Part shown: positions 63,804-64,000 of the stretch, one piece after another | Position numbering within the stretch: the first letter of the stretch is position 1 | How the letters are laid out: every line of letters starts with the position of its first letter | Source: Deltaproteobacteria bacterium | Lineage (GTDB): Bacteria > Myxococcota_A > UBA9042 > PHBI01 > JACKFB01 | Length of the DNA stretch: 64,000 nucleotides | NCBI GenBank assembly: GCA_020632695.1 | Contig: JACKFB010000022.1 | Span: 1-64,000 of the forward strand | Reading direction: 5' to 3' | Program-made: the position numbers and the translations under genes | Notes under the pieces: generated by a model | Told to the model about the DNA's origin: nothing | The model's database searches: none | Seen by the model: only the letters and a program-made list of their open reading frames with translations

Positions 63804-64000
63804 ATGATCCGAGGCCACCAACCGCGCTCGAGCTGGGGCCGCCGTGCCACGCTGGCGGCCGCGCTGCTGTGCGCCCGCGGCGCCATGGCGGAGCCCCCCG
63901 AGGTGCTGGTCCAGACCGCCGAGGCGCCGGCGCCGCCCGGGTCGGACGACCCGATGCTGGCAGGGCCGGAGCCCGCACCCCGCCAGATCGGCTCCTGGGC
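63804..64000 (+). CDS. secreted protein, N-terminal fragment cut by the window end
   Basis: The ATG at 63804 follows GGGAG. A signal peptide (SSWGRRATLAAALLCARGAM) is followed by a Pro/Ala/Glu-rich start of the mature protein (AEPPEVLVQTAEAPAPPG). Two arginines before the hydrophobic stretch would allow Tat export, but the full Tat motif is not clear. Only 65 codons are visible and no family can be named. It is divergent from the ArsR-SRPBCC regulator and may be its target. Confidence 0.55.
   Translation, partial: MIRGHQPRSSWGRRATLAAALLCARGAMAEPPEVLVQTAEAPAPPGSDDPMLAGPEPAPRQIGSW

Overview
This window is very GC-rich, densely coded DNA from a free-living Gram-negative bacterium. The best guess is Myxococcota or a nearby former-deltaproteobacterial lineage. 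Supporting signs are many small lipoproteins with degenerate, low-complexity N-termini, an imuA-imuB-dnaE2 mutasome whose promoter carries boxes resembling the Myxococcus xanthus LexA motif, PilZ proteins beside a hybrid histidine kinase, and a nucleotide-transporter/HEAT fusion. A complete ectoine and hydroxyectoine operon suggests a saline or marine habitat. The taxonomic placement is inference. No rRNA, tRNA, phage, CRISPR array or transposase was seen.

Layout. 1-6.3 kb: the end of a halogenase-type flavoprotein, an FAD-linked oxidase, then an ACAD10/11-type acyl-CoA dehydrogenase, a DUF6285-like small protein and an APH-fold kinase (the parts of a 4-hydroxyacyl-CoA pathway), with a divergent crotonase. 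6.4-18 kb: a strong promoter with a structured leader and a lipoprotein gene, then a long minus-strand run (lytic transglycosylase, DUF2079 membrane protein, epoxide-hydrolase-like enzyme, amidohydrolase, repeat lipoprotein, cyclic-nucleotide-binding protein, nucleotide-transporter/HEAT fusion). 18-22.5 kb: ferrochelatase, a FadL-type porin and a lipoprotein. 22.6-29.5 kb: the mutasome genes imuA, imuB and dnaE2, two of which are invaded by a composite repeat. 29.7-37.1 kb: secreted proteins, a flagellar-hook-like lipoprotein, a crotonase, two PilZ-type proteins and a hybrid histidine kinase. 37.2-39.9 kb: cysD and cysN with a degenerate APS-kinase tail. 40-44.6 kb: a tightly overlapped four-gene operon (tandem glutaredoxin-like protein, carotenoid oxygenase, two thiolases). 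44.7-47.8 kb: an orphan flagellar rod-like protein, a PLP enzyme and a HEAT-like lipoprotein. 48.2-55.5 kb: ask-ectABCD-marC-symporter, with a convergent MarR regulator. 55.6-64 kb: a nickel/cobalt-type transporter, YceI, a beta-helix lipoprotein, hflX, a chorismate mutase-prephenate dehydratase fused to a dead DAHP-synthase domain, DUF423, an ArsR-SRPBCC regulator, and the start of a secreted protein.

Most notable is a three-copy composite repeat family (731, about 735 and about 475 bp). Two copies have a short terminal inverted repeat at one or both ends. All have a GRGRCC hexamer minisatellite core. Copy A sits inside dnaE2 and copy B runs into the end of imuA; copy C overlaps the end of the arsR-type gene. 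Also notable are two pseudoenzyme domains fused to live enzymes (DAHP synthase and APS kinase), two flagellar-derived orphan proteins, a smaller family of palindromic intergenic elements, and three separate cases where the 3' end of a gene including its stop codon is duplicated just downstream.

All calls rest on reading the sequence and recalled family motifs. No alignment or database search was possible.
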